A stretch of 33,778 bases of DNA. It comes from Shimia sp041624275 (GTDB lineage: Bacteria; Pseudomonadota; Alphaproteobacteria; Rhodobacterales; Rhodobacteraceae). Position 1 is the first letter of the stretch, and every line of letters starts with the position of its first letter. This document shows positions 22,797-31,009 of this stretch, one piece after another. The position numbers were made by a program, and so were the translations under genes. The stretch spans positions 1 through 33,778 of the forward strand of contig NZ_JBFJVE010000008.1 in NCBI RefSeq assembly GCF_041624275.1. Direction: 5' to 3'. The notes below the pieces were generated by a model. It searched no databases. It was not told where the DNA came from and saw only the letters and a list, made by a program, of their open reading frames with translations.

Positions 22797-24011
22797 CTAC
22801 TGGCGGATCTCTTCGGGTCGCAGCACCAGCCAGATCAGCGCCCCGCCGGCCAGCATCAGGAAGGGCGCCATCGCCAGGTTGACCGAGGTCCAGCCGGTGA
22901 CCGCATCGCCGCCCGAGCAGTTCATCAGCCCGCCCGAGGCCAGCGAGGCCACGGTGACACCGCCAAAGACGATCAGGTCGTTCAGCCCCTGCATACGGCC
23001 GCGCTCATGCGGCTCATGGGCGCCGGCGAGCATGGTGGTGGCGCCGATGAAGCCGAAGTTCCAGCCCACACCAAGCAGCACCAGCGCGACGAAGAAATTC
23101 TCCAGCTCGACCCCCTGCAGGCCCACCGCGCCGGCCCCGGCCAGGATCACGAGCCCGGTCGCCACGATCCGCTCGACACCGAAGCGGGCGATCAGGTGGC
23201 CGGTGAAGAACGAGGGCACGAACATCGCCAGCACATGCGCCGTGACCACATCGGCGGCGGCATTCTGTTCGAAACCGCAGCCGACCACCGCCAGCGGCGT
23301 CGAGGTCATCACCAGATTCATCAGCGCATAGGACACCATGGCGCAGATCACCGCGACCGCGATACGCGGCGTGGTGATAAGCTCCCAGCGGCTGCGCCCA
23401 CGCGGCGTATCGGCCGTCGGCGGTGCCGGTTTGGGTATGTCGATGAACAGGAACAGCGCCGCGCCGACCACGTTGATGGTGATGACGCCGAGATAGGAGC
23501 CAAGGAACGGGATCACCATGGCGTCGCTGGTCACCTTGACCAGCTGCGGCCCGATGATCGCCGAGGCCAGGCCGCCGGCCATGACGTAAGAGATCGCCTT
23601 GGGCCGGAAGGCCTCGGAGGCGGTGTCGGCGGCGGCAAAGCGGTAGAACCCCTGAGCGCTCATGTAGATCCCGGTCAGCAGGCTGCCCAGAAGAAAGACC
23701 GGGAAACTGCCGAGATAAAGCCCATAGGCACCGATCGCGCCGCCCGCCGCGCCGCCGGCGGCCCCGACGAGAAACCCGGTCCGCCGGCCATATTTCTGCA
23801 TCACCGCCGAGAGCGGCGTTGCCGCCAGCATCGAGCCGACGACAATCAGCGAGATCGGCAGCGTGGCAAGGCAGACATTGGGTGCCAGTGACTGGCCCGC
23901 CAGCCCGCCGATGGTAAAGATCATCGGCATCTGGGCCCCGAGAAAGGCCTGTGCCAGAACAAGGATGAAAACGGTGCGCCGGGCGCGGGTATCGTCTACG
24001 GTGTGGCTCAT
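22797..24011 (-). CDS. Major facilitator superfamily transporter
   Basis: The 404-residue protein has about twelve hydrophobic helices. A cytoplasmic loop typical of the superfamily is seen between helices 2 and 3 (MQKYGRRTGFLVG), and a basic central loop follows helix 6 (TADTPRGRSRWEL). It resembles drug/metabolite exporters of the YfcJ/YbfB-like uncharacterised type, but the substrate cannot be deduced. It converges on the squalene-synthase-like gene with only 21 bases between stop codons, and no obvious terminator there. It is divergent from the DNA glycosylase gene. Confidence 0.85.
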   Translation of the reverse strand: MSHTVDDTRARRTVFILVLAQAFLGAQMPMIFTIGGLAGQSLAPNVCLATLPISLIVVGSMLAATPLSAVMQKYGRRTGFLVGAAGGAAGGAIGAYGLYLGSFPVFLLGSLLTGIYMSAQGFYRFAAADTASEAFRPKAISYVMAGGLASAIIGPQLVKVTSDAMVIPFLGSYLGVITINVVGAALFLFIDIPKPAPPTADTPRGRSRWELITTPRIAVAVICAMVSYALMNLVMTSTPLAVVGCGFEQNAAADVVTAHVLAMFVPSFFTGHLIARFGVERIVATGLVILAGAGAVGLQGVELENFFVALVLLGVGWNFGFIGATTMLAGAHEPHERGRMQGLNDLIVFGGVTVASLASGGLMNCSGGDAVTGWTSVNLAMAPFLMLAGGALIWLVLRPEEIRQ

Positions 24012-24109
24012 GCGGCCAGCGTTAACTGCTTAACCCTTGAAGGTCCATATCCGGTGGAAAATACTTTGCGTAATTTGAATATGTATCACGGGCTCCACGA
24101 GGCCGGGGC

Positions 24110-24739
24110 ATGAGCCTCGGGCGCATCATCCGCGACGAAACCTGCCTTGCCGAGGGGGCGACCTGGCTGGCGGCGCGCGATTCGCGCTTTGGCCGGGTGC
24201 TCGAGGTCACCGGACCGCTGCCGCTGCGCCTGCGCGCCGACGGTTTCGCAGCCCTGCTGAATGCCATCGTCGGCCAGCAGGTCAGCACCGCCTCGGCGGC
24301 GGCGATCTGGCAGCGCCTTCAGCTCGCGGGTCTGACCGGGCCGGGCGCGATCGGCGAGGCCAGCGACGAGGCCCTGCGCGCCTGCGGCCTCAGCCGGCCG
24401 AAGATGCGCTATGCCCGCGCCCTGGCCGCGGCCGGCCTTGATTACGCGGCGCTGCGCAGGGCGCCGGATGCCGAGGTCATCGCCACCCTGACCGCGATCA
24501 GCGGCATCGGCCCCTGGACCGCCCAGATCTATGCCATGTTCTCGCTCGGGCGGGCCGATGTCTTCGCCCCCGGCGATCTGGCGCTGCAGGAAGCGGCGCG
24601 GCTGCTCTTCGAGCTTCCCGACCGGCCGCGCGAAACCGCGCTGCGGCAAATGGCCGAGGACTGGTCGCCCTGGCGGTCGGTTGCAGCCCGCGCCCTCTGG
24701 GCGTACTACCGTCTGGCAAAACACCGGGAAGGGATTTGA
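24110..24739 (+). CDS. DNA-3-methyladenine glycosylase II (AlkA-like)
   Basis: This 209-residue HhH-GPD glycosylase removes alkylated bases to start base-excision repair. FAALLNAIVGQQVSTASA is at about 46-63, the helix-hairpin-helix LTAISGIGPWTAQI at 127-140, and the catalytic Asp156 is in FAPGDLAL. It lacks the N-terminal AlkA domain and the Fe-S cluster cysteines of EndoIII/MutY, fitting the short bacterial AlkA/Mag form. The stop codon overlaps the ATG of the next gene (TGATG). The pairing with an esterase suggests cotranscription, not a shared pathway. Confidence 0.92.
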   Translation: MSLGRIIRDETCLAEGATWLAARDSRFGRVLEVTGPLPLRLRADGFAALLNAIVGQQVSTASAAAIWQRLQLAGLTGPGAIGEASDEALRACGLSRPKMRYARALAAAGLDYAALRRAPDAEVIATLTAISGIGPWTAQIYAMFSLGRADVFAPGDLALQEAARLLFELPDRPRETALRQMAEDWSPWRSVAARALWAYYRLAKHREGI

Positions 24740-25404
24740 TGACACGCGTTTTGACCACCGGCCGCAAAGAGCCGCTCTCTGGCACCACCCGTTCGGTGGT
24801 GATCTTTCTGCATGGCTACGGCGCCAATGGCGCCGACCTTCTCGGGCTGGCCGATCCGCTGTCCGAACATCTGCCCGACACGCTGTTCCTTGCGCCCGAC
24901 GCGCCGGAAACCGTGCCCGGCATGCCCTTTGGGTTCCAGTGGTTCCCGATTCCCTGGATCGACGGCTCTTCGGAAGAGGAAAGCGAACGCGGCATGCGGG
25001 CGGCGGTTGAGGATCTCAACGCCTTTCTCGACGCGGTGATGGTCGACGAAGACGTGCTGCCCGAGCAGGTGGTTCTGTTCGGCTTCAGCCAGGGCACGAT
25101 GATGGCGCTGCACGTGGCGCCGCGCCGCGAGGATGAAGTTGCCGGCATCATCGGCTTTTCTGGCCGCCTGCTGGCGCCCGAGCTGCTCGAGGACGAGGCG
25201 CGCTGCAAACCACCGGTGCTGCTGGTGCATGGCGATGCCGACGACCTGGTGCCGATCCAGTCGCTGCCCGAGGCCGCCGAGGCCTTGCAGAAGGCCGGCT
25301 TCGTCGATGTCTATGCCCATGTCATGAAGGGCACCGGCCACGGTATCGCTCCCGACGGGCTGTCGGTATCGCTGGCCTTCATGCGCGACAAGCTGGGCCT
25401 CTAG
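24739..25404 (+). CDS. Alpha/beta hydrolase, phospholipase/carboxylesterase family
   Basis: The 221-residue protein belongs to the Abhydrolase_2 group (acyl-protein-thioesterase-like carboxylesterases). The oxyanion-hole region is FLHGYGANGADLLGLA and the nucleophile Ser117 is in GFSQGT. The acid Asp is in LLVHGDADDLVP and the His in KGTGHGI. All triad members are present. No signal peptide is seen, so it is cytoplasmic. I use ATG 24739, which overlaps the glycosylase stop codon; the preceding TTG is unlikely to be used. The natural substrate is unknown. Confidence 0.92.
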   Translation: MTRVLTTGRKEPLSGTTRSVVIFLHGYGANGADLLGLADPLSEHLPDTLFLAPDAPETVPGMPFGFQWFPIPWIDGSSEEESERGMRAAVEDLNAFLDAVMVDEDVLPEQVVLFGFSQGTMMALHVAPRREDEVAGIIGFSGRLLAPELLEDEARCKPPVLLVHGDADDLVPIQSLPEAAEALQKAGFVDVYAHVMKGTGHGIAPDGLSVSLAFMRDKLGL

Positions 25405-25497
25405 CGGCGGCCCGGCCGCCAAACCGGCAAATCCCGTTTCGCAAGCGCAACCGACGCGCTATAGAGAGGTATTGGATTTGCTGGATTGGAGAGTGTC

Positions 25498-27105
25498 ATG
25501 GCGGCGGGATTCGGGGATGGTTCCAGATTGGGTTTGTGCGGTCTGGCCGCCGTCGGCGCGCTGGCGCTGGCCGGCGCGGCGCAGGCCGACCCCGGCCGGG
25601 TGGTGCTGCACGAGCAGCCGACCCGGCTGATCTCGCTGGAGACCGCCAATACCGCCCATGAGGGCACGGTGGCGCTGACTGTCGGCTCGTCGCAGACCGA
25701 CCCGCGCAGCGCTGCGGGCACCGGCAACCAGCTCTACTTCGGCGGCGCCAGCTACGCCCCCGGCGACCGGCTGACGCTGGGGCTCGACCTGCAGAACTAC
25801 GTCGATCTCGTCGGCGGCCCGATCGCCGGCTCGACGCCCCATGTGGAACTGACCACGGCGGCGCTCTGGGGCAAGTACCGGCTTTACTCCGACAGCCGCA
25901 TCTCGATTGCGGCGCAGGCCTCGCTGGAAAGCTTCGTGCTGCTCGATTCGACCCTTTTCGGCGGCGCCAGCAGCAACGTCATGATCGGCAGCCTGAAAGC
26001 GCCGATCAGCTACGCGGTGTCACCGGAACTGCAGCTTCACCTGACGCCCTCGGTCTCGGTGCTGCCCGATACCGTCAACGGCACCGGCTTTTACGGCACC
26101 ATCGCCTCGGTCGGGGTCGGGGCAAGCTACAAGCCCAGCGACCGGCTGAGCTTTTTCGGCGCCGTCGACGTGCCGGTCAGCGGCACCAATACCATCGCCA
26201 GCAGCGGCGCCTACGAGGCGGTGCCGGTCTGGACCCTCGGCGGGCGCTTCAACATCACCCCCAAGGGGGCGATCGAGGCCTATGTCACCAATGGCATCGG
26301 CATGACGCCGGCGACCAGCGCGCTGACCTTCTGGCCCGGCGGCGACCGGGTTCTCGCCGGCCTGCAGCTGGTCTACACGCCCGGCGCCAAACGCCCGGAC
26401 ACCTATCGCGGCGTGCCGGCCCCGGTCACCCTGCGCCAGGCCCGCCTGCAACAGGACGGTTTCACCCTGGGCACCGCCGATGTGCTGGAGCCGGGCAGGG
26501 CGCGGGTCTCGGGCTGGTACGGCACCGACAATCAGGCCGGGGTGCTGCTGGCCTTCAGCCCCGACCGCGACGGCGAGATCCAGCTGGTGTTCGAACAGTT
26601 CTCGGACAGCACCTCGGCCCCGGCCGCGCTGGTGCCGCGCACCGACGTGCGCTACATGATCGGCCCCAAGATCCGCTTTCTCGACCAGAACAACGGCGAT
26701 GCCTTCTCGCTCTCGGGGCGGATGCTCTACGGGCGCAGCATCGGCAGCCGCATGCTGGGGGTGTTCTTCGCCGAGGCGCTGGCCAGCTACAAGGCCGCCG
26801 GCGGCGCGGTGGTCACGCTCAACCCCAAGCTCGCCGCCTTCGGCAGCACCGAGATCGCCGGGCTCGGGCTGGGTCTGAACTACGCGCTGCGCGACGGGCT
26901 CGAGCTGATCGCCGAGGTCACCCCGGTGGCGCTGGATGCCTCGACGCCGACCTGGGCGGCGGGCCTGCGTTATCATATCGGCAACTCGGGGCTCAGCCTC
27001 GACGCCCAGGCGAGCAATGCCATCGGCAGTTTCGGCATCGGCGGCATGGTGGCCCAGAACGACCCCCGGATCACCGTGACCCTGTCGAAACTCTTCGGCG
27101 GCTGA
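25498..27105 (+). CDS. Predicted outer-membrane beta-barrel protein, unknown family
   Basis: This 535-residue protein begins with a signal peptide ending near GAAQA. Many alternating hydrophobic/polar segments of 9-12 residues follow, with frequent Gly-Tyr, Ala-Ser and Asp turns, the pattern of a transmembrane beta-barrel. It ends in VTLSKLFGG, not the canonical terminal Phe. GGAG is six bases before ATG 25498, so the upstream in-frame start is not used. I do not recognise a named family; the pattern suggests one large barrel or two half-barrels. It stands alone, with its own promoter gap and the HNH gene downstream. Confidence 0.7.
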   Translation: MAAGFGDGSRLGLCGLAAVGALALAGAAQADPGRVVLHEQPTRLISLETANTAHEGTVALTVGSSQTDPRSAAGTGNQLYFGGASYAPGDRLTLGLDLQNYVDLVGGPIAGSTPHVELTTAALWGKYRLYSDSRISIAAQASLESFVLLDSTLFGGASSNVMIGSLKAPISYAVSPELQLHLTPSVSVLPDTVNGTGFYGTIASVGVGASYKPSDRLSFFGAVDVPVSGTNTIASSGAYEAVPVWTLGGRFNITPKGAIEAYVTNGIGMTPATSALTFWPGGDRVLAGLQLVYTPGAKRPDTYRGVPAPVTLRQARLQQDGFTLGTADVLEPGRARVSGWYGTDNQAGVLLAFSPDRDGEIQLVFEQFSDSTSAPAALVPRTDVRYMIGPKIRFLDQNNGDAFSLSGRMLYGRSIGSRMLGVFFAEALASYKAAGGAVVTLNPKLAAFGSTEIAGLGLGLNYALRDGLELIAEVTPVALDASTPTWAAGLRYHIGNSGLSLDAQASNAIGSFGIGGMVAQNDPRITVTLSKLFGG

Positions 27106-27180
27106 GCCGCCCCGGCGGCGCCCTTCAGCCCGCCAACCTGTCATGCCAGGGTCACAAATCACGGCTAAACCGCTTGCACA

Positions 27181-27229
27181 GCGGCATATATCGTGAGGCT
27201 TGCCAGAATGGCACCACGATATATAGTGG
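27181..27229 (+). promoter_or_regulatory. Pair of NrdR-box-like sites upstream of the HNH nuclease gene
   Basis: CCACGATATATAGTGG (27214-27229) matches 13 of 16 NrdR consensus positions and is nearly symmetric. It shares ATATAGTGGTA with the nrdJ site. A second, weaker site GCGGCATATATCGTGA (27181-27196) precedes it by 33 bases, close to the usual 31-32. A TGCCA-GAA-TGGCA dyad (27201-27213) lies between them. Confidence 0.55.
27200..27227 (+). promoter_or_regulatory. Candidate promoter of the HNH nuclease gene
   Basis: TTGCCA (27200-27205), a 16-base spacer and TATAGT (27222-27227). The -10 element lies inside the better NrdR-like box, so a bound regulator would block transcription. Confidence 0.5.
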
Positions 27230-27303
27230 TAGCTGAGCCGGGGCGGGACTGCCCGCCTCGATGCTTGGTGAAAGGCAGACGGGGCAGAGGACGACTCGGG
27301 ACC

Positions 27304-27888
27304 ATGGATGGCGATTTCAGAAGCGAATTCGTAAGGCGACCACCGGCGGCGCGGCATCATCCGGCGCTGGTGCTGAACGCCGATTACCGGCCGCTGTCCT
27401 ATTACCCGCTGTCGCTCTGGCCCTGGCAGGAGGCGGTCAAGGCGGCCTATATGGACCGGGTCGACATCGTCGCCGAATATGACGCGGTGGTGCGAAGCCC
27501 AAGTACCGAAATCAGAATACCCAGCGTGGTGGTTCTGAAAGACTATGTAAGACCTCAAAAGCGCGTGGCCTTCACGCGCTTTAATTTGTTTCTGCGCGAC
27601 GAATTTCGCTGCCAGTACTGCGGCAGCCGCGGCGATCTCACCTTCGACCACGTCATCCCGCGCGCCGCCGGCGGCGTCACCAGCTGGCAGAATGTCGTCG
27701 CCGCCTGCAGCCCCTGCAACCTGGCCAAGGGCTCGAAATCGCTGCGCCGGGCGGGCATGAGCCTGCGCCGCGCCCCGCGCCAGCCCTCGGCCGAGGAACT
27801 GCGCAACATGGGCCGCCGCTTCCCGCCCAACCACCTGCATGAAAGCTGGGTCGATTTCCTCTACTGGGATGCCGAGCTCGACGCCTGA
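27304..27888 (+). CDS. HNH endonuclease family protein
   Basis: The 194-residue protein has a conserved N-terminal region (ALVLNADYRPLSYYPLSLWPWQEAV) and then an HNH module. CQYC (Cys103, Cys106), DHVIPRAAGG (His116), Asn130 and CSPCN (Cys135, Cys138) provide the nuclease motif and a four-Cys zinc site. It is a freestanding, chromosomally conserved type, not a restriction or intron nuclease; its DNA substrate is unknown. ATG 27304 gives the expected N-terminus; GTG 27268 is an in-frame alternative with a better spaced purine tract. The upstream NrdR-like boxes suggest a link to nucleotide supply or replication. Confidence 0.88.
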   Translation: MDGDFRSEFVRRPPAARHHPALVLNADYRPLSYYPLSLWPWQEAVKAAYMDRVDIVAEYDAVVRSPSTEIRIPSVVVLKDYVRPQKRVAFTRFNLFLRDEFRCQYCGSRGDLTFDHVIPRAAGGVTSWQNVVAACSPCNLAKGSKSLRRAGMSLRRAPRQPSAEELRNMGRRFPPNHLHESWVDFLYWDAELDA

Positions 27889-27910
27889 GTGCGGACCACC
27901 CCGCGCCCCT

Positions 27911-27961
27911 GCTTTCTCTTGCGACAAATATCCCGGGGGGCTCCGGGGGGCTGGCCCCCCG
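27911..27961 (-). repeat. Extragenic 3'-end repeat, copy 3 with hairpin/terminator
   Basis: On the minus strand a hairpin CGGGGGG-CCAG-CCCCCCG (27961-27944) is followed by CCCCCCGGGATATTTG and GCAAGAGAAAGC. It sits in the convergent gap between the HNH and ornithine cyclodeaminase genes and probably ends the latter's transcript. Confidence 0.6.
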
Positions 27962-27991
27962 TACCGGCGGCTCGGGCGCGTAGCCCTCTCC

Positions 27992-29038
27992 CTAGGGCTT
28001 GGCGCGTTGCAGCATGCCGAACAGATCGCGCGGATCGTCGGGGTCCGCCAACAGGTCGAGATCATAGTGAAAGGGCGTGCCCCGCACCCGGTCGCGGATA
28101 TAGCGCAGGGCCGAGAAATCCTCGATCGCGAACCCCACCGAATCGAACAGGGTGATCTGCCGGGCGCTGGTGCGGCCCGCCGCCGCGCCGGTGATCACCT
28201 GCCAGACCTCGGTGACCGCGAAATCCTCGCCCATCTGCTGGATCTCGCCCTCGATGCGGGTCTGCGGCGGAAACTCCACGAACACATCCGAACGCTCGAG
28301 AATGCCCTTGGCCAGCTCGGTCTTGCCCGGGCAGTCGCCGCCGATGGCGTTGATATGCACCCCGGCGCCGACCATGTTGTCCGACAGGATCGTGGCGTTC
28401 TGCTTGTCGGCGGTGCAGGTGGTCAGGATCTGGGCGCCCTCGATGGCCGCTTCCGGCGTGTCGCAGATCACGGTGGTCAGGCCGGTCGCGGCCAGGTTGG
28501 CGGCGCATTTCTCCGAGGCCGCCCGGTCCTTGTCAAAAAGCCGGATCGTGTCGAGACCGCAGATCGCCTTCATCGCCAGCGACTGGAACTCGGATTGCGC
28601 GCCATTGCCGATCATCGCCATGGTGGTGGCGCCCTTGGGCGCCAGATACTTGGCCACCATGGCCGAGGTCGCCGCCGTGCGCAGCGCCGTCAGCAGGGTC
28701 ATTTCCGTGAGCAGCACCGGATAGCCGGTATAGACATCGGCCAGAAGCCCGAAGGCGGTCACGGTCTGCAGCCCCTCGGCGGTGTTCTTGGGGTGGCCGT
28801 TGACATATTTGAACCCATAGGCCTCACCGTCCGAGGTGGGCATCAGCTCGATCACCCCGACATCGGAATGCGAGGCCACACGCGGGGTCTTGTCGAACAG
28901 CTCCCAGCGGCGGAAATCGGCTTCGATATAGTCGGCAAGATCGCGCAGCATCGCTTCGACGCCGATATGGTGAATGAGGCGCATCATGTTGTCGACGCTG
29001 ACAAAGGGGACCAGCGCTTTTTCGGAAGGGGTGCTCAT
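27992..29038 (-). CDS. Ornithine cyclodeaminase
   Basis: The 348-residue protein of the OCD/mu-crystallin family converts ornithine to proline and ammonia using NAD. EMTLLTALRTAATSAMVAKYLAP contains the conserved substrate-binding region, MAMIGNGAQSEFQ is the dinucleotide-binding turn, and INAIGGDCPGKTEL carries the catalytic Asp. The start is ATG 29038, which overlaps the stop codon of the upstream hydrolase gene (TGATG). As the last gene of the arginase-CtlX-OCD block, it finishes the arginine to ornithine to proline route. Confidence 0.93.
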   Translation of the reverse strand: MSTPSEKALVPFVSVDNMMRLIHHIGVEAMLRDLADYIEADFRRWELFDKTPRVASHSDVGVIELMPTSDGEAYGFKYVNGHPKNTAEGLQTVTAFGLLADVYTGYPVLLTEMTLLTALRTAATSAMVAKYLAPKGATTMAMIGNGAQSEFQSLAMKAICGLDTIRLFDKDRAASEKCAANLAATGLTTVICDTPEAAIEGAQILTTCTADKQNATILSDNMVGAGVHINAIGGDCPGKTELAKGILERSDVFVEFPPQTRIEGEIQQMGEDFAVTEVWQVITGAAAGRTSARQITLFDSVGFAIEDFSALRYIRDRVRGTPFHYDLDLLADPDDPRDLFGMLQRAKP

Positions 29039-29967
29039 CAAACTGTCCTTTCGGGGCGGCGGGTGAGGTGGATTCCCGCGAGCATGCAGCGGACCGATCC
29101 GCCGGCGGTTTCAATGGTGGGGATATCAAGCGGCAGCGGCCGCGCCGATTTCTCGATGATGGCGCGCTGATCGGGGCGCAGGGCGCGCAGGGCACGCGAC
29201 GACAGGGCAAGGATGCGCTGATCGCCGGTCAGCTCGATGGCATTGCCGGCGAATTCGCCGATCTGCGCGTGGCTGAGATCGATCACCGCGCGCCCGGTTT
29301 CGGCCAGCCGTTCAGCGACCGTGCGGCGGCGTTCGGGATCGACGATCATATCAAGGCAGACCAGCGCATAATCGGTGGCCACCCCCATCAGCACATTGGT
29401 GTGATAGACGTCGCGCCCCATGGCGTCGCGGGCCTCGAAGGCGATGGGCTCATAGTTGAACCTTGTGCAGAACCGCTCCAGCAGGATCGGGTCGGCGCGG
29501 TTCGAGCGCACCGTATAGGCGATGCGGCCGATGTGATCGAGCACCATGGCCCCGGTGCCCTCGAGCGCCAGCCCGTCCGCTTCCAGCCCGGAAAAATCGG
29601 TCACCTCCTGCACCCGGTAATCGCGTTTCAGCATCTCGATGACGTCCTGCCGGCGCTCCCGGCGCCGGTTGGCGGCGAACATCGGGTAGATCGCGACATC
29701 GCCGCCGGCATGGGTCGAGAACCAGTTGTTGGGAAAGACACTGTCCGGCGTGTCCCTGCTTTCATCGTCAAACACATGCACCCGCACGCCGGCGCCGCGC
29801 AGGGCGGTCACGGCGCGGTCGAACTCGGCCAGCGCGGCCCCGGATGTGGCCGCGGCGTCGCGGTTGGACAGGGTCTGAAAGGCATTGTCGTCACGGGTCT
29901 CGGGGTTGGAACAGAAATGATGCGGGCGGATCATCACCACCGCGTCGGGGGCTTGCATCAGGCGCAT
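29038..29967 (-). CDS. ctlX: Amidinotransferase/dimethylargininase-type hydrolase (CtlX-like)
   Basis: The 309-residue protein has the guanidino-group-modifying fold. PDSVFPNNWFSTH near the N-terminus, DVYHTNVLMGVA with the catalytic His, and the C-terminal nucleophile Cys in GGSVRCMLAGIHL are all visible. Relatives are annotated as arginine deiminase-related or citrulline-utilisation hydrolases (CtlX). The active-site residues look intact. It lies between arginase and ornithine cyclodeaminase, overlapping each by one base (TGATG). A role in feeding citrulline or a related guanidino/ureido compound into ornithine is the simplest reading. The exact substrate is uncertain. Confidence 0.85.
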   Translation of the reverse strand: MRLMQAPDAVVMIRPHHFCSNPETRDDNAFQTLSNRDAAATSGAALAEFDRAVTALRGAGVRVHVFDDESRDTPDSVFPNNWFSTHAGGDVAIYPMFAANRRRERRQDVIEMLKRDYRVQEVTDFSGLEADGLALEGTGAMVLDHIGRIAYTVRSNRADPILLERFCTRFNYEPIAFEARDAMGRDVYHTNVLMGVATDYALVCLDMIVDPERRRTVAERLAETGRAVIDLSHAQIGEFAGNAIELTGDQRILALSSRALRALRPDQRAIIEKSARPLPLDIPTIETAGGSVRCMLAGIHLTRRPERTV

Positions 29968-30890
29968 CAGTAGCTCCGGGTGACGCGGTCGAAGATGCGC
30001 CGGCCAAGGGCCGAGGCGGCAAGATCGACCATCAGCTTGGCGGTGCGGCCACGGGTGTCGAGAAAGGGGTTCAGCTCCACCAGGTCCATCGAGGTCACAA
30101 GCGCGCTGTCATGCAGCATTTCCATCACCAGATGAGCCTCGCGCACCGTCGCGCCTCCGGGCACCGTGGTGCCGACGGCGGGGGCCACGTCGGGGTCGAG
30201 AAAATCCACATCAAGGCTGACATGCAGCCGGCCGCCGGCCTCGGCCACCCGTTTCAGGAAGGCCGCCAGCGGTCGGGCGATGCCATGCTCGTCGATCTCG
30301 CGCATGTCGTGGCGATGGATGCGGCTGGACTGAAGCGCCGCCCGTTCCGCCGCATCGACCGAGCGCAGCCCGATGATGCAGACGTTTTCCTGCGGCACCG
30401 GGTTGGCCACCTCGGGAAAGCCCTCGAACCGGCCATGGCCGGTGAAATAGGCCACCGGCGTGCCGTGCAGATTGCCCGAATCGCTGCTTTCCATGGTGTG
30501 GAAATCGCTGTGGGCATCCAGCCAGAGCACGAATTGCGGCCGCCCTTCGGCGGCGGCGAAATTGGCCGCCCCCAGCTCCGTGCCGGCCGACAGGCTGTGG
30601 TCGCCGCCAAGAAAGATCGGCAGCCCCTCGGCCATCGCCGCCTCGGCGGCGGCGCTGAGGGATTTGGTCCAGCCGATGGTTTCGTTGACCGCGTGCAGCG
30701 GGTGGTCGGGGCGGTCGGGGTCATGCGGCGCCGGGGAAAGGTTGCCGCGGTCGATCACCCTGTGACCCAGCTCGGCAAGGGTCTCTGCGATTCCGGCGGT
30801 GCGATAGGCATCGGGGCCCATCAGGCAGCCGCGGCGGCGCTTGCCGGAATCCACCGGGGCGCCGATCAGAATACAGGTTTCAGTGGCCAT
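29967..30890 (-). CDS. rocF: Arginase
   Basis: The 307-residue ureohydrolase splits arginine into ornithine and urea with a binuclear manganese site. Metal-ligand motifs are GGDHS (95-99), DAHSDFH (125-131) and SLDVDFLDPDVAPAVGT near residue 230. The short SSDSGNLHGTP loop that follows fits arginase better than agmatinase. It is the first gene of the catabolic operon, facing the Lrp/AsnC-type regulator across a 119-base gap. The chosen ATG at 30890 starts the normal MATETCILIGAPVDSG sequence; the upstream extension of the frame has no family resemblance. The ribosome-binding site is weak. Confidence 0.94.
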   Translation of the reverse strand: MATETCILIGAPVDSGKRRRGCLMGPDAYRTAGIAETLAELGHRVIDRGNLSPAPHDPDRPDHPLHAVNETIGWTKSLSAAAEAAMAEGLPIFLGGDHSLSAGTELGAANFAAAEGRPQFVLWLDAHSDFHTMESSDSGNLHGTPVAYFTGHGRFEGFPEVANPVPQENVCIIGLRSVDAAERAALQSSRIHRHDMREIDEHGIARPLAAFLKRVAEAGGRLHVSLDVDFLDPDVAPAVGTTVPGGATVREAHLVMEMLHDSALVTSMDLVELNPFLDTRGRTAKLMVDLAASALGRRIFDRVTRSY

Positions 30891-31009
30891 CTCTGTCGAT
30901 CCGTTTGGTTGAACTGCACCTAGGATGGGTTCGAAATGTGTTGAAATACATCCGGCAATTCGTTCAATACGGGTAGGAGTCAACCGAAACGGAAGGGCGG
31001 GGCGTCGAA
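30891..31009. promoter_or_regulatory. Divergent regulatory gap with phased TTGAA half-sites
   Basis: TTGAA occurs at 30909 and 30941, TTCGAA at 30930 and TTCAA at 30963. Their centres are about 21, 10-11 and 22 bases apart, so all face the same side of the helix, as expected for an Lrp-type octamer wrapping DNA. It lies between arginase and the asnC-type gene, suggesting autoregulation and operon control. Confidence 0.45.
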
